This document shows positions 1 through 7,962 of a stretch of 64,000 nt of DNA, piece after piece. The stretch is from Planococcus halocryophilus (lineage in GTDB: Bacteria; Bacillota; Bacilli; Bacillales_A; Planococcaceae). Made by a program: the position numbers and the translations under genes. Within the stretch, counting starts at the first letter, position 1. Each line of letters starts with the position of its first letter. The notes beneath the pieces are model-generated. The model made no database searches. It saw only the letters and a list, made by a program, of their open reading frames with translations, and had not been told where the DNA came from. The DNA lies in contig NZ_CP016537.2 of NCBI RefSeq assembly GCF_001687585.2, forward strand, positions 1,026,001-1,090,000, given 5' to 3'.

Positions 1-1355
1 TTGTCACGGTTTTGTCTCAGTTTGCTACAAGTTTTATGTATATGGGCGGTATTTTTATTGCATTGTTTTATCTCGACTGGAAAATGGCTGCCATGACACT
101 CGTGTTAATTCCATTGTTATACATTTGGATGTTGGTCTACCGGAAGTATGCGGCTCGCTACAATCATATTGTTCGTGAGAAAGTCAGTGAAATGAATGCC
201 ATGATTAATGAGTCGATTCAAGGAATGACGATTATTCAAGCATTCCGACGTGAACGCAAGATGAAGGATGAGTTTGAACAATTAAATGATGAGCATTATA
301 AATACCAGAAAAAATTACTCGTACTTGAAGGCGCGGCTTCTTATAATTTGGTCGGCGTGCTTCGTTCGATGACGTTCATCCTTTTTGTTTGGTATTTCGG
401 AAGTGCCTCTATATCAGGGAACACAGTGATTACGGTAGGTGTGTTGTATGCGTTTGTCGACTATATTATCCGGTTATTTAATCCGATTAGTGGAATCGTC
501 AATCAATTTGGACGATTAGAGCAAGCATTAGTAGCAGCAGAAAGAGTATTCCGCTTGCTCGATCAAAAAGGAGAAGTGGTAGTCGATAAGAAAATAGCGC
601 GCTATCATGGCAATGTTAGTTTTGAAAAAGTTTGGTTTGCTTATAAGGAAAAAGAATATGTGTTAAAAGATATCTCTTTTACAGCAAACCAAGGAGAAAC
701 AGTGGCGTTAGTTGGGCATACAGGGTCTGGGAAAAGTTCAATCATGAACTTACTGTTTCGCTTTTATGACGTGTCAAAAGGGGTTATTACCATTGACGGG
801 GTTAACATTAATGACATGCCGAGACAATCGGTCAGAGAGCATATGGGAATTGTTTTGCAAGATCCGTATTTGTTTAGTGGAACGATCGAATCGAATATCA
901 CATTAGGTGATGAGCGGATTACGAGAGAGATGGTAAACAATGCATTGTCAGCAGTAGGAGGCGAGCGTGTATTAAACCACTTGCCAAAAGGAATCGATGA
1001 ACCGGTTGTTGAAAAAGGCAGTACTTTGTCTTCAGGACAGCGACAATTAGTATCATTTGCAAGAGCATTAGCATTTGATCCAGCGATTTTAATACTAGAT
1101 GAGGCTACTTCCAATATTGATACAGAGACAGAAGAAATTATCCAACACGCAATGGATGTTTTGAAAAAAGGCAGAACGACATTTATCATTGCCCATCGCT
1201 TATCGACGATTAAAAATGCGAATCGTATACTTGTACTGGAAAAAGGCGAAATTGCTGAGGCAGGCAGTCACGATGAATTGATGAAGCTTGGTGGTATCTA
1301 TTATCAGATGTATAAAATTCAATCAGGAATGTCCCAAACCCAATCTACTGGGTAA
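1..1355 (+). CDS. bmrD: ABC multidrug exporter subunit, BmrD (YheH)-like, 5' end missing
   Basis: This is the C-terminal two thirds of a type IV half-transporter (membrane domain plus ATPase), and the frame is open from the first bases. The visible part starts in the membrane domain, with hydrophobic spans up to about base 500. The ATPase domain follows: Walker A GHTGSGKSS near 715-741, signature LSSGQRQL near 1028, Walker B ILILDEAT near 1088 and the H-loop IAHRLS near 1190. The membrane-domain helix around ESIQGMTIIQAFRRERK strongly resembles B. subtilis YheH (BmrD), which pairs with BmrC to export drugs. The partner would lie upstream, outside the window. The following yheE/yheB/yheA genes support the assignment. 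Exact substrate is unknown. Confidence 0.85.
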   Translation, partial: VTVLSQFATSFMYMGGIFIALFYLDWKMAAMTLVLIPLLYIWMLVYRKYAARYNHIVREKVSEMNAMINESIQGMTIIQAFRRERKMKDEFEQLNDEHYKYQKKLLVLEGAASYNLVGVLRSMTFILFVWYFGSASISGNTVITVGVLYAFVDYIIRLFNPISGIVNQFGRLEQALVAAERVFRLLDQKGEVVVDKKIARYHGNVSFEKVWFAYKEKEYVLKDISFTANQGETVALVGHTGSGKSSIMNLLFRFYDVSKGVITIDGVNINDMPRQSVREHMGIVLQDPYLFSGTIESNITLGDERITREMVNNALSAVGGERVLNHLPKGIDEPVVEKGSTLSSGQRQLVSFARALAFDPAILILDEATSNIDTETEEIIQHAMDVLKKGRTTFIIAHRLSTIKNANRILVLEKGEIAEAGSHDELMKLGGIYYQMYKIQSGMSQTQSTG

Positions 1356-1373
1356 GGGGGGCATTCCTTTTTT
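1325..1373 (+). terminator. Terminator of the exporter gene
   Basis: AGGAATGTCCC pairs with GGGGCATTCCT (one G-U pair) and is followed by a T run. An inner CCCA/TGGG hairpin lies in the loop. The 5' arm overlaps the last codons of the exporter. Confidence 0.75.
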
Positions 1374-1440
1374 CTAGTGAAAGATGCTATCGCTGTTAAA
1401 TTCAGCTAGCCTTCCTTATAATTAAAAGAGCGTACAAAAA

Positions 1441-1460
1441 AAAGCTGGAACATTCCAGCG
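1441..1460 (-). terminator. Terminator of yheE
   Basis: On the minus strand GCTGGA-ATGT-TCCAGC is followed by eight T residues. It begins just after the yheE stop codon. Confidence 0.75.
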
Positions 1461-1462
1461 CT

Positions 1463-1666
1463 TTAATCGTATACATGATAGAGCATCAGCTCGTGAATCA
1501 TTGTTTTAATGGTTTCCTCATCTTGAGGAGTCTTTGACTTCCAAACGATGCTGCCATCGGGATGGTATTCTCCAGTTATGCGTTCGTATTTATAAAAGAA
1601 GGAAATGTCCCACCCTGGTAATTGATTGTTTTCAAACATTGGCTTAAATTTAAAATGCTGAAGCAT
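1463..1666 (-). CDS. yheE: YheE-like small protein (DUF5342)
   Basis: A 67-residue soluble protein of unknown function. It starts MLQHFKFKPMFENN and ends IHELMLYHVYD, features I recall from the Bacillus YheE family, whose gene also sits between yheH and yheB. The ATG at 1664-1666 was chosen because a strong AAAGGAGG lies just upstream; the longer open frame to 1813 would run across the promoter region of yheB. It is transcribed against its neighbours. No motif suggests a function. Confidence 0.75.
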   Translation of the reverse strand: MLQHFKFKPMFENNQLPGWDISFFYKYERITGEYHPDGSIVWKSKTPQDEETIKTMIHELMLYHVYD

Positions 1667-1739
1667 GTAAATCCTCCTTTGCGTTCTTCTTTTCATTATA
1701 GGGGAATACAAGGAATACACAAAGCAGAAAAAGAAAAGA

Positions 1740-2891
1740 GTGACAAAAGTGAATATAATAGTGACGTTAGTTTTTATGGCAATTGTTGGGGCGTTAATTG
1801 GTGGAGTGACCAATCACTTAGCGATTAAAATGCTCTTTTGGCCTTATGAGCCTAAATATATTGGTAAATGGCGAGTGCCACTGACGCCCGGACTCATACC
1901 CAAGCGGCGTGATGAATTATCCCGTCAACTTGGTAGGACGGTTGTCGAGCATTTATTAACACCCGACACATTTAAGAAAAGGTTTTTTAATCAGGAAATG
2001 CGGACAAAATCCGAAAAATGGATGAACCGTCAGTTAAATAAGCATTTGTTTGATTCACCGAAAACATTTAATGATTGGCTGCAAGCAGCTGGTCAAACAG
2101 GAATGGATGGGAAAATTGAAGCGAAGCTGGATGAACTGGTTGAACTTCAAAAAGAAGCTTTGCAACATTATATTGCAGGGAAAACGATCCGTGAATTGAT
2201 GCCAGACAATTGGAAAGCTGAAGCGGAGACGAAATTATTTGAAGGTGTTCAATATGCGCTAGATCAAGGAATCGACTATTTTGAATCAGCACATGGTAGA
2301 CAAACCATCAAGTCGTTATTGGATGAGTTTTTAGAGTCGCGTGGTCGTTTTGGCCATATGCTGCATTCCTTGCTCGGCGAATCCAAACCATTGGTCGACC
2401 GTATTCAACCCGAAATTATTAAGTTTCTTAACTCTCCAAAAACCTTTGAACTTGTTGGAACTTTAGCTTATAGCGAATGGGATAAAGTTCAAGACCGAAG
2501 AGTCGATGAACTGTTAAAAGAGTTTGATTTTGACACAGCAATGGGGTCAGTAAAACAATATGTTCGTGAAAAAGCAGCGATTTCTACACGTTTAAACACA
2601 ACACTTGCAGAGACTTGGCCTGGAGGGTTAGAATGGACAAGTGTCAATATTACGCCACTTGTGACGGACTTTGTCTTCGAGCAAGGAGAGCATAAACTGG
2701 AAGAAACCATATTGAAAATTGATATGGAAGGTATGGTTAAACAGCAAGTCGATTCTCTGCCACTCAGCCGCCTTGAAGAATTGGTGCTTGGGATTTCACG
2801 GAGAGAATTTAAAATGATTACCGTATTGGGCGCATTTCTCGGAGGCTTTATTGGCGTCTTCCAAGGAATTTTCGTCATGATACTAAACTAA
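1740..2891 (+). CDS. yheB: YheB-like DUF445 membrane-anchored protein
   Basis: A 383-residue DUF445 family protein. It has an N-terminal hydrophobic segment (about residues 5-25, containing GALIGGVTNHLAIKMLF, a family hallmark), a long helical middle region, and a C-terminal hydrophobic segment (GAFLGGFIGVFQGIF, about residues 363-380). The start is GTG. In B. subtilis YheB is found with YheA, and here yheA follows after 21 bases, so an operon is likely. The biochemical role of the family is not established. Confidence 0.85.
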   Translation: MTKVNIIVTLVFMAIVGALIGGVTNHLAIKMLFWPYEPKYIGKWRVPLTPGLIPKRRDELSRQLGRTVVEHLLTPDTFKKRFFNQEMRTKSEKWMNRQLNKHLFDSPKTFNDWLQAAGQTGMDGKIEAKLDELVELQKEALQHYIAGKTIRELMPDNWKAEAETKLFEGVQYALDQGIDYFESAHGRQTIKSLLDEFLESRGRFGHMLHSLLGESKPLVDRIQPEIIKFLNSPKTFELVGTLAYSEWDKVQDRRVDELLKEFDFDTAMGSVKQYVREKAAISTRLNTTLAETWPGGLEWTSVNITPLVTDFVFEQGEHKLEETILKIDMEGMVKQQVDSLPLSRLEELVLGISRREFKMITVLGAFLGGFIGVFQGIFVMILN

Positions 2892-2912
2892 AATTAGAGG
2901 AGATGGATGAAC

Positions 2913-3260
2913 ATGACAGTAAACATTTATGACGACATTAACAAATTAGAAAGCACGTTCCGTTCAACAGACGAATTCAAAAAATTAGAGGAAGCAGTTG
3001 CACTAGTAACTGCTGACCAACAAGCAAATGAATTGTTCAAGACGTTCCGCGATTTGCAAATTACGCTTCAACAAAAACAAACACAAGGTGAAGAAATCAC
3101 TGAAGAAGAAATGATGAACGCACAAAGCACAGCACAAGAAGCTCAACAAAACGAAAAAATTCTTGCAATGCTAGAAGCTGAAATGGGCTTAAGCCAAATG
3201 ATCGAAGAAGTTAACCGTGTCTTGATCAAACCTGTACAATCTTTATACGAAAGCATGTAA
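2913..3260 (+). CDS. yheA: YlbF/YmcA-family protein YheA
   Basis: A 115-residue, almost wholly helical acidic protein of the YlbF/YmcA (Com_YlbF) family. Relatives YlbF and YmcA form part of the Y-complex that affects RNase Y, competence and biofilm in B. subtilis, while YheA itself is poorly understood. I start at ATG 2913, ten bases after GAGGAG, because MTVNIYDDINKLE matches the start I recall for YheA. An ATG two codons upstream (2907) is possible. The downstream hairpin at 3285-3348 probably ends the yheBA transcript. Confidence 0.85.
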   Translation: MTVNIYDDINKLESTFRSTDEFKKLEEAVALVTADQQANELFKTFRDLQITLQQKQTQGEEITEEEMMNAQSTAQEAQQNEKILAMLEAEMGLSQMIEEVNRVLIKPVQSLYESM

Positions 3261-3284
3261 TTTTACAAAAATAAAGGAATAGTG

Positions 3285-3348
3285 AAGAGAGACATCGAAT
3301 ACGTAAAGGTGAATGACAATTCATCTTTACGAAGGGGTGTCTCTTTTT
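3285..3348 (+). terminator. Long two-tier hairpin ending in T5, directly abutting the next start codon
   Basis: The inner stem pairs 3302-3314 with 3319-3331 (13 bp, one G-U, loop GACA). The outer stem pairs AGAGACA (3288-3294) with TGTCTCT (3338-3344), extendable by G-U pairs, and is followed by TTTTT. It can terminate the yheBA transcript. The GGGG ribosome binding site of the next gene lies in the internal loop and outer stem. Confidence 0.65.
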
Positions 3349-4128
3349 ATGTTTGAAACTATCGAATTAACAAAACGTGGGCGAATCGGTCAACTAGTTT
3401 TGAATCGTCCAAACTCGATGAACGCCATGAACGGGAAAATGATGAAAGAGCTGGCGGATTGCTTTGAATCGCTACAGCAAGATAGTACTGTACAAGTGCT
3501 AATCATTAAAGGCGAAGGAAGAGCATTTTCAGCTGGTGGAGACATTAAAGAAATGATGGATCCGGAAAATCCAATGGATATTGATGTGGTGATGAAGGAT
3601 GTTAGTCGTTTGGCAAAAGCGTTGTATACATTGCCTCAAATTACGATTGCTGTCATTCATGGGGCTTCAGCAGGCCTTGCTTTTAGCATGGCGTTAGCTT
3701 GCGATCATGTCATCGCAGAAGAAAATAGCAAATTAGCTATGAACTTTATCGGCATTGGTCTAGTACCAGATGGCGGAGGACATTTCTTTATGAAAGAACG
3801 GGTAGGGGTACCAAAAGCGAAACAAATCATTTGGGCTGGCCAAACCTTAAAAGCGCATGATGCACTTTCAAAGGGATTGATCGAGGAAGTGACAGCAGAA
3901 GGACGTGGACTTGAGCATGCTGAAATTTACGCTGCAGTCACAATTGCATCGCCACTTAAAGCCAGATTAGCAACGAAACACATTCTTCATCAAACAAAAG
4001 TTGATGAATTGGTGAAAATATTAGAAATGGAAGCCGCCGCACAGTCTGCTATGCGAAAGTCAGTGGACCATTTAGAAGGCATTCAAGCTTTTGTCGAAAA
4101 AAGAAAGCCTCACTTTACAGGTCAATAA
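3349..4128 (+). CDS. yhaR: Crotonase-family enoyl-CoA hydratase/isomerase, YhaR/PaaG-like
   Basis: A 259-residue crotonase superfamily protein acting on acyl-CoA thioesters. The oxyanion-hole segment GRAFSAGGDIKEM (about residues 58-70) and the second helix HGASAGLAFSMALACD (104-119) are clear. The two catalytic glutamates of classical enoyl-CoA hydratase are not visible. Instead VPDGGG places an aspartate at residue 141, the arrangement known from PaaG-type isomerases. I therefore favour an enoyl-CoA isomerase-type reaction over classical hydration. ATG 3349 was chosen over 3313 because the family begins MFETIEL and the GGGG site precedes it. The gene sits where yhaR sits in B. subtilis. Confidence 0.8.
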   Translation: MFETIELTKRGRIGQLVLNRPNSMNAMNGKMMKELADCFESLQQDSTVQVLIIKGEGRAFSAGGDIKEMMDPENPMDIDVVMKDVSRLAKALYTLPQITIAVIHGASAGLAFSMALACDHVIAEENSKLAMNFIGIGLVPDGGGHFFMKERVGVPKAKQIIWAGQTLKAHDALSKGLIEEVTAEGRGLEHAEIYAAVTIASPLKARLATKHILHQTKVDELVKILEMEAAAQSAMRKSVDHLEGIQAFVEKRKPHFTGQ

Positions 4129-4162
4129 AAAGCATGGCGGAAAAATTCCGCCATGCTTTTTT
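4127..4162 (+). terminator. Bidirectional terminator between yhaR and yhzD
   Basis: AAAAAGCATGGCGG pairs with CCGCCATGCTTTTT, with T runs on both strands. It serves the crotonase gene on + and yhzD on -. Confidence 0.85.
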
Positions 4163-4167
4163 CATGC

Positions 4168-4353
4168 TTATGAATGGAAAAGAAGAAGTTTACCAGCAGG
4201 TGATGCTAAACGGTGAGTGAGTTGAATCATCTCTTTTTCTTCTAGCATCGCATGTCCTTTACCGCGTGCTTCTTCATCGGTTTCAGCAGTAAATGTTTCG
4301 TCTAATAGCTGTTTGCCTGTTTTTTCGAATACAGTCAGTTTGTATGTTCTCAA
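4168..4353 (-). CDS. yhzD: YhzD-like small protein
   Basis: A 61-residue protein of the YhzD-like family, with unknown function. Hallmarks are YKLTVFEKTGKQLLDE near the start and GKLLLFHS at the C-terminus. The start codon is TTG (complement of 4351-4353), eight or so bases after AAAGGA; no in-frame ATG fits. B. subtilis has the same gene in this neighbourhood. Confidence 0.8.
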   Translation of the reverse strand: MRTYKLTVFEKTGKQLLDETFTAETDEEARGKGHAMLEEKEMIQLTHRLASPAGKLLLFHS

Positions 4354-4480
4354 TTCAAATCAATCCTTTCTGAATGGATATTCATTTCAAGTATAAAGGG
4401 TTTCTTTTAAAAAGTCCTGTAATTATTGAAACATTTAGGCAGCTGTTTCGTAGTAAGTAGAAAGAAAGGGGCGAATAGGA

Positions 4481-5380
4481 ATGGCTTTGCATGTTGACCA
4501 AGTAACGAAAAAGTTTGGAGATTTTACAGCAGTGGACAATCTTTCGCTGTCGATTGAAGAAGGGGGAATGCACGGGTTTCTTGGAGCGAATGGAGCTGGG
4601 AAAACGACGACATTCCGAATGATTTTAGGTTTGTTAGATCCGACAGAAGGGTCAGTCCGTTGGAAAGGAAGACCCATTACATATGCAAGTAGTCCAGAAA
4701 TTGGCTATTTACCAGAAGAACGAGGACTTTACCCGAAAATGAAAGTAGAAGAGCAATTGGTGTATTTGGCACAATTACGCAATATGTCTAAAGGAGATGC
4801 GAAACGTGAAGCAGCTGCTTGGTTAGAGCGTTTTGAAGTGCCGCATTATGGTCAGAAAAAAGTAGAAGAATTATCAAAAGGCAACCAACAAAAAATCCAA
4901 TTGATTGCATCACTCCTACATAAACCATCGCTATTAATACTAGATGAACCGTTTTCAGGATTAGATCCAGTCAACGTCGAAATGTTAAAAAAAGCCATTC
5001 TAGATTTTCAAAAACAAGGAGCAACGATTGTTTTTTCAAGCCACCGTATGGATCATGTAGAAGAACTGTGTGATGACATAAGCATTTTAGATCGAGGAAA
5101 AGTAGTAGTTAGTGGATCGATAAAAGAAGTGAAACGCTCTTTTGGTAAACAAAGAGTTCGTTTGAATATGGACGTAGACCTTTGCAGTTTAAGTGAAATT
5201 GCAGGTGTCGATCATTTCACAAAAACGAAAGAAGGGGCTATTTTTCAAATTACTGAAGAAAAAATTGCGCAGATTTTGTTGGCTGAAGCGATGAAACTCG
5301 GCACACTTCGCCATTTTGCAGTAGAAGAACCTTCTTTAGAAGAAATTTTTATCGCAAAGGTGGGAAAACTGCATGCATAG
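4481..5380 (+). CDS. yhaQ: ABC transporter ATP-binding protein, YhaQ/NatA-like
   Basis: A 299-residue ATPase of the ABC-2 exporter class. Walker A is GANGAGKTT at about residues 35-43, the signature is LSKGNQQK and Walker B is LLILDEPFSGLDP. A C-terminal extension of about 80 residues is typical of NatA and DrrA relatives. The downstream permease overlaps it by 8 bases, so the two are translationally coupled. NatAB of B. subtilis exports Na+, but the substrate of the YhaQP branch is not established. Confidence 0.85.
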   Translation: MALHVDQVTKKFGDFTAVDNLSLSIEEGGMHGFLGANGAGKTTTFRMILGLLDPTEGSVRWKGRPITYASSPEIGYLPEERGLYPKMKVEEQLVYLAQLRNMSKGDAKREAAAWLERFEVPHYGQKKVEELSKGNQQKIQLIASLLHKPSLLILDEPFSGLDPVNVEMLKKAILDFQKQGATIVFSSHRMDHVEELCDDISILDRGKVVVSGSIKEVKRSFGKQRVRLNMDVDLCSLSEIAGVDHFTKTKEGAIFQITEEKIAQILLAEAMKLGTLRHFAVEEPSLEEIFIAKVGKLHA

Positions 5381-6623
5381 TTTTTGGATTATTTTCAAAC
5401 AAGCATTTATAACAAAAGCCAGAACAAAATCATTTCTTATAACGACGGGTGTCGTTGTTGCTGCCTTTTTCTTGTTAGCAAATATATCGAATATTATCGC
5501 CATTTTTAATGGAGACGAAAATGAAGAAAATACCTTGCATGTAGTTAGTGAAAATCCAGCACTTCTGGAAAATCTCCAAGCACAATTGGTATTGATGAAT
5601 AGTGAAACTGAAGCTGTGCCGACGTACTTAACAGAAGCAGAATTGCAAAAAAGTATTACGGAAGGCACCATTGATGATTATTTAGTGTTAATGCTAGATG
5701 GGCAATTGAGTGCTCGTTATGTATCTGAATCTGCCAATGAAATGGGCGGAGGGGCTGAAATTGAAAATGCAGTCCAAGCAATACATACAGCTATTACAGC
5801 CGAATCACTCGGGCTAAATGACGGTCAGGTAGGGCAATTGTTCATGCCCGTTGAATTTGAAAGACAAGCGGTATCTGAATCTTCTAAATCACAAGAAGAG
5901 TTGAGTCAGGCAAGAGGTCTAGTTTATGTACTGATTATGTTGATTTATGTCGCAGTTATTTATTATCCAAATATGATTGCTATGGAAGTCGCAACGGAAA
6001 AATCATCGCGTGTCATGGAAATTTTAATCTCCAGTGTCTCACCTGTTAAGCATATGTTTGCAAAAATTGCCGGCATCGGTAGCCTTGGCATATTACAAAT
6101 GATGATTTTTGGACTGGCCGGTTATTTTGCCATCCAAACAGCGGGTACGGATTTGACTAAAGGCGTATTTAGCGTCATGGGCTTTTCGGAAGTGAAAATC
6201 AGTACATTTTTGTTTGCCATACTCTTTTTCCTGCTCGGTTATTTCCTATATGCGGTACTTGCGGCATTGCTTGGATCGTTAGTTAGTCGAACAGAAGACG
6301 TACAGCAACTCATGCTGCCTATGATGATTTTAATTATTATCGGATCATTAATCGCTTTCTCTGGTATTTCAGTGCCAGAAGCTAGCTATGTAACGATTTC
6401 TTCCTACATTCCATTTTTTGCCCCGTTGGTTATGTTTTTGCGCGTCGGTATGCTCGATTTGTCATTATGGGAGCCGTTATTGTCAATTGGGATCATGCTG
6501 TTGACCATTGGCATTCTTGGTTGGTTTGGGGCACGTGTTTACCGTGGAGGCGTATTAATGTATGGCTCTTCACAATCACTAAAAGATATTCGAAAAGCCA
6601 TCCATTTAGGCAATAAAAAATAA
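5373..6623 (+). CDS. yhaP: ABC-2 type permease, YhaP/NatB-like
   Basis: A 416-residue membrane protein with one N-terminal transmembrane helix (about residues 20-45), a large extracytoplasmic domain (about 46-180) and five or six further helices to residue 395. This is the NatB/ABC-2 permease layout. It forms the membrane half of the exporter with the preceding ATPase. The extracytoplasmic domain is rich in Glu and Ala and has no recognisable enzyme motif. Substrate unknown. Confidence 0.85.
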   Translation: MHSFWIIFKQAFITKARTKSFLITTGVVVAAFFLLANISNIIAIFNGDENEENTLHVVSENPALLENLQAQLVLMNSETEAVPTYLTEAELQKSITEGTIDDYLVLMLDGQLSARYVSESANEMGGGAEIENAVQAIHTAITAESLGLNDGQVGQLFMPVEFERQAVSESSKSQEELSQARGLVYVLIMLIYVAVIYYPNMIAMEVATEKSSRVMEILISSVSPVKHMFAKIAGIGSLGILQMMIFGLAGYFAIQTAGTDLTKGVFSVMGFSEVKISTFLFAILFFLLGYFLYAVLAALLGSLVSRTEDVQQLMLPMMILIIIGSLIAFSGISVPEASYVTISSYIPFFAPLVMFLRVGMLDLSLWEPLLSIGIMLLTIGILGWFGARVYRGGVLMYGSSQSLKDIRKAIHLGNKK

Positions 6624-6647
6624 AGAACATTGGTTTGAGCTATTCGA

Positions 6648-6681
6648 CTGTTTGCGGGAAACTTTCTGCAAACAGTTTTTT
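6648..6681 (+). terminator. Terminator of the yhaQP operon
   Basis: CTGTTTGC and GCAAACAG pair across a 12-base loop and are followed by six T residues. Confidence 0.75.
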
Positions 6682-6740
6682 AAATGACTTTGTCATGGTA
6701 AAATAAGAACAAATATTCGGTAGCTAAAAGGGGATTATTC

Positions 6741-7958
6741 ATGGAGTCGATTCGATTTATCCACACAGCAGATTTGCATTTAGGAAGCCCTTTTATCGGT
6801 ATGAGGGATTTACAAAAAGAACAGTGGCAGTTGCTGAAAGATAGTACCTTATCGGCATTTGATCGGCTGATTAAATATGCATTAAAAACCAATCCGGATT
6901 TTGTGTGTATTGTGGGCGATATATATGATGGAGAAGACCGTAATATTCGTGCACAAGCTCGTTTTCAAAAAGGGATGCAACAACTGGCCGAGCGAGAAAT
7001 TCCAGTAGTTATGTGCTATGGCAACCACGATCATTTGAGCGGTAATTGGACGCGTTTTGAACTTCCAAAGAACGTGCATGTGTTTGATGAAACGGTTTCT
7101 CAGTTCACGCTAAATACAGCAGCTGGTCCTGTCAGTTTTACAGGTTTTAGCTATGGCAAGCGTCACGTAAGTGAATCCATGGTTGAGCATTATCCAGTGG
7201 CACAAAGTTTAGACAGCTATCATATTGGGCTTCTCCACGGCAGTCTTGAAGGAGACGCTACACACGCTGTGTATGCGCCTTTTAAAAAAGAACAGCTACT
7301 TAGTAAGCAATATGATTATTGGGCGTTAGGACACATCCATAAGCGTCAAGAGCTCTATCTTGAGCCGGCGATGGTGTACCCTGGGAATATTCAAGGACGC
7401 CACCGGAAAGAATCAGGTGAAAAAGGCTTTTATGAAGTGACGTTATCAAAAGTAACGACACAATTAGAGTTTATTCCAACGTCTGTTGTTCAATTCGACC
7501 AAGTAGAGGTTTCTGGTAAAGGCATTGTTCATATGAACGAATTGGTTGAGGCATGCCAAAAAGAACTAAGTGTTTTTAGTGAAGCAGTAGGAACGGCCGT
7601 TATTGAATTGGTGTTAACAGAATTAGATCAAGACAGTTTCGAATTACTCGCTGAAATACCGGAAAGTGAATTGTTGGAGATGCTCAGGGAATCAGTGGAA
7701 GGATTAGATTCTTTTGTTTGGATTCAAGCGATACATTTGCAGCAAACAGATGAAGATGCTGAACTTTCTCCGTTAGGTGCAACATTAATCGATACAATGG
7801 CAAGCTGGGAAACGGACGATTGGAAAGTGGTGCTACAGGATTTGTATCGACATCCGAAAAGTAGTCGTTTTTTAGAGGCAGTAGAAGAGCAAACGATTGA
7901 AAAGCTCCAACTAACTGCAACTCAACAAATTCGGCGCACGATGCAGGCGGGAGAGTGA
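6741..7958 (+). CDS. yhaO: DNA repair exonuclease of the SbcD/Mre11 type, YhaO
   Basis: A 405-residue calcineurin-like phosphoesterase. Metal-binding motifs appear in family order: HTADLHLGS (residues 8-16), GDIYDG (about 59), GNHDH (about 94), HGSLEGD, and GHIHKR (about 197-202). SbcD/Mre11 relatives are Mn2+-dependent nucleases that work with an SMC-like ATPase. The next gene, four bases downstream, encodes such an ATPase (YhaN), so the pair probably forms one nuclease complex. The C-terminal third is unlike other known domains I can name. Confidence 0.88.
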   Translation: MESIRFIHTADLHLGSPFIGMRDLQKEQWQLLKDSTLSAFDRLIKYALKTNPDFVCIVGDIYDGEDRNIRAQARFQKGMQQLAEREIPVVMCYGNHDHLSGNWTRFELPKNVHVFDETVSQFTLNTAAGPVSFTGFSYGKRHVSESMVEHYPVAQSLDSYHIGLLHGSLEGDATHAVYAPFKKEQLLSKQYDYWALGHIHKRQELYLEPAMVYPGNIQGRHRKESGEKGFYEVTLSKVTTQLEFIPTSVVQFDQVEVSGKGIVHMNELVEACQKELSVFSEAVGTAVIELVLTELDQDSFELLAEIPESELLEMLRESVEGLDSFVWIQAIHLQQTDEDAELSPLGATLIDTMASWETDDWKVVLQDLYRHPKSSRFLEAVEEQTIEKLQLTATQQIRRTMQAGE

Positions 7959-7962
7959 TAAC

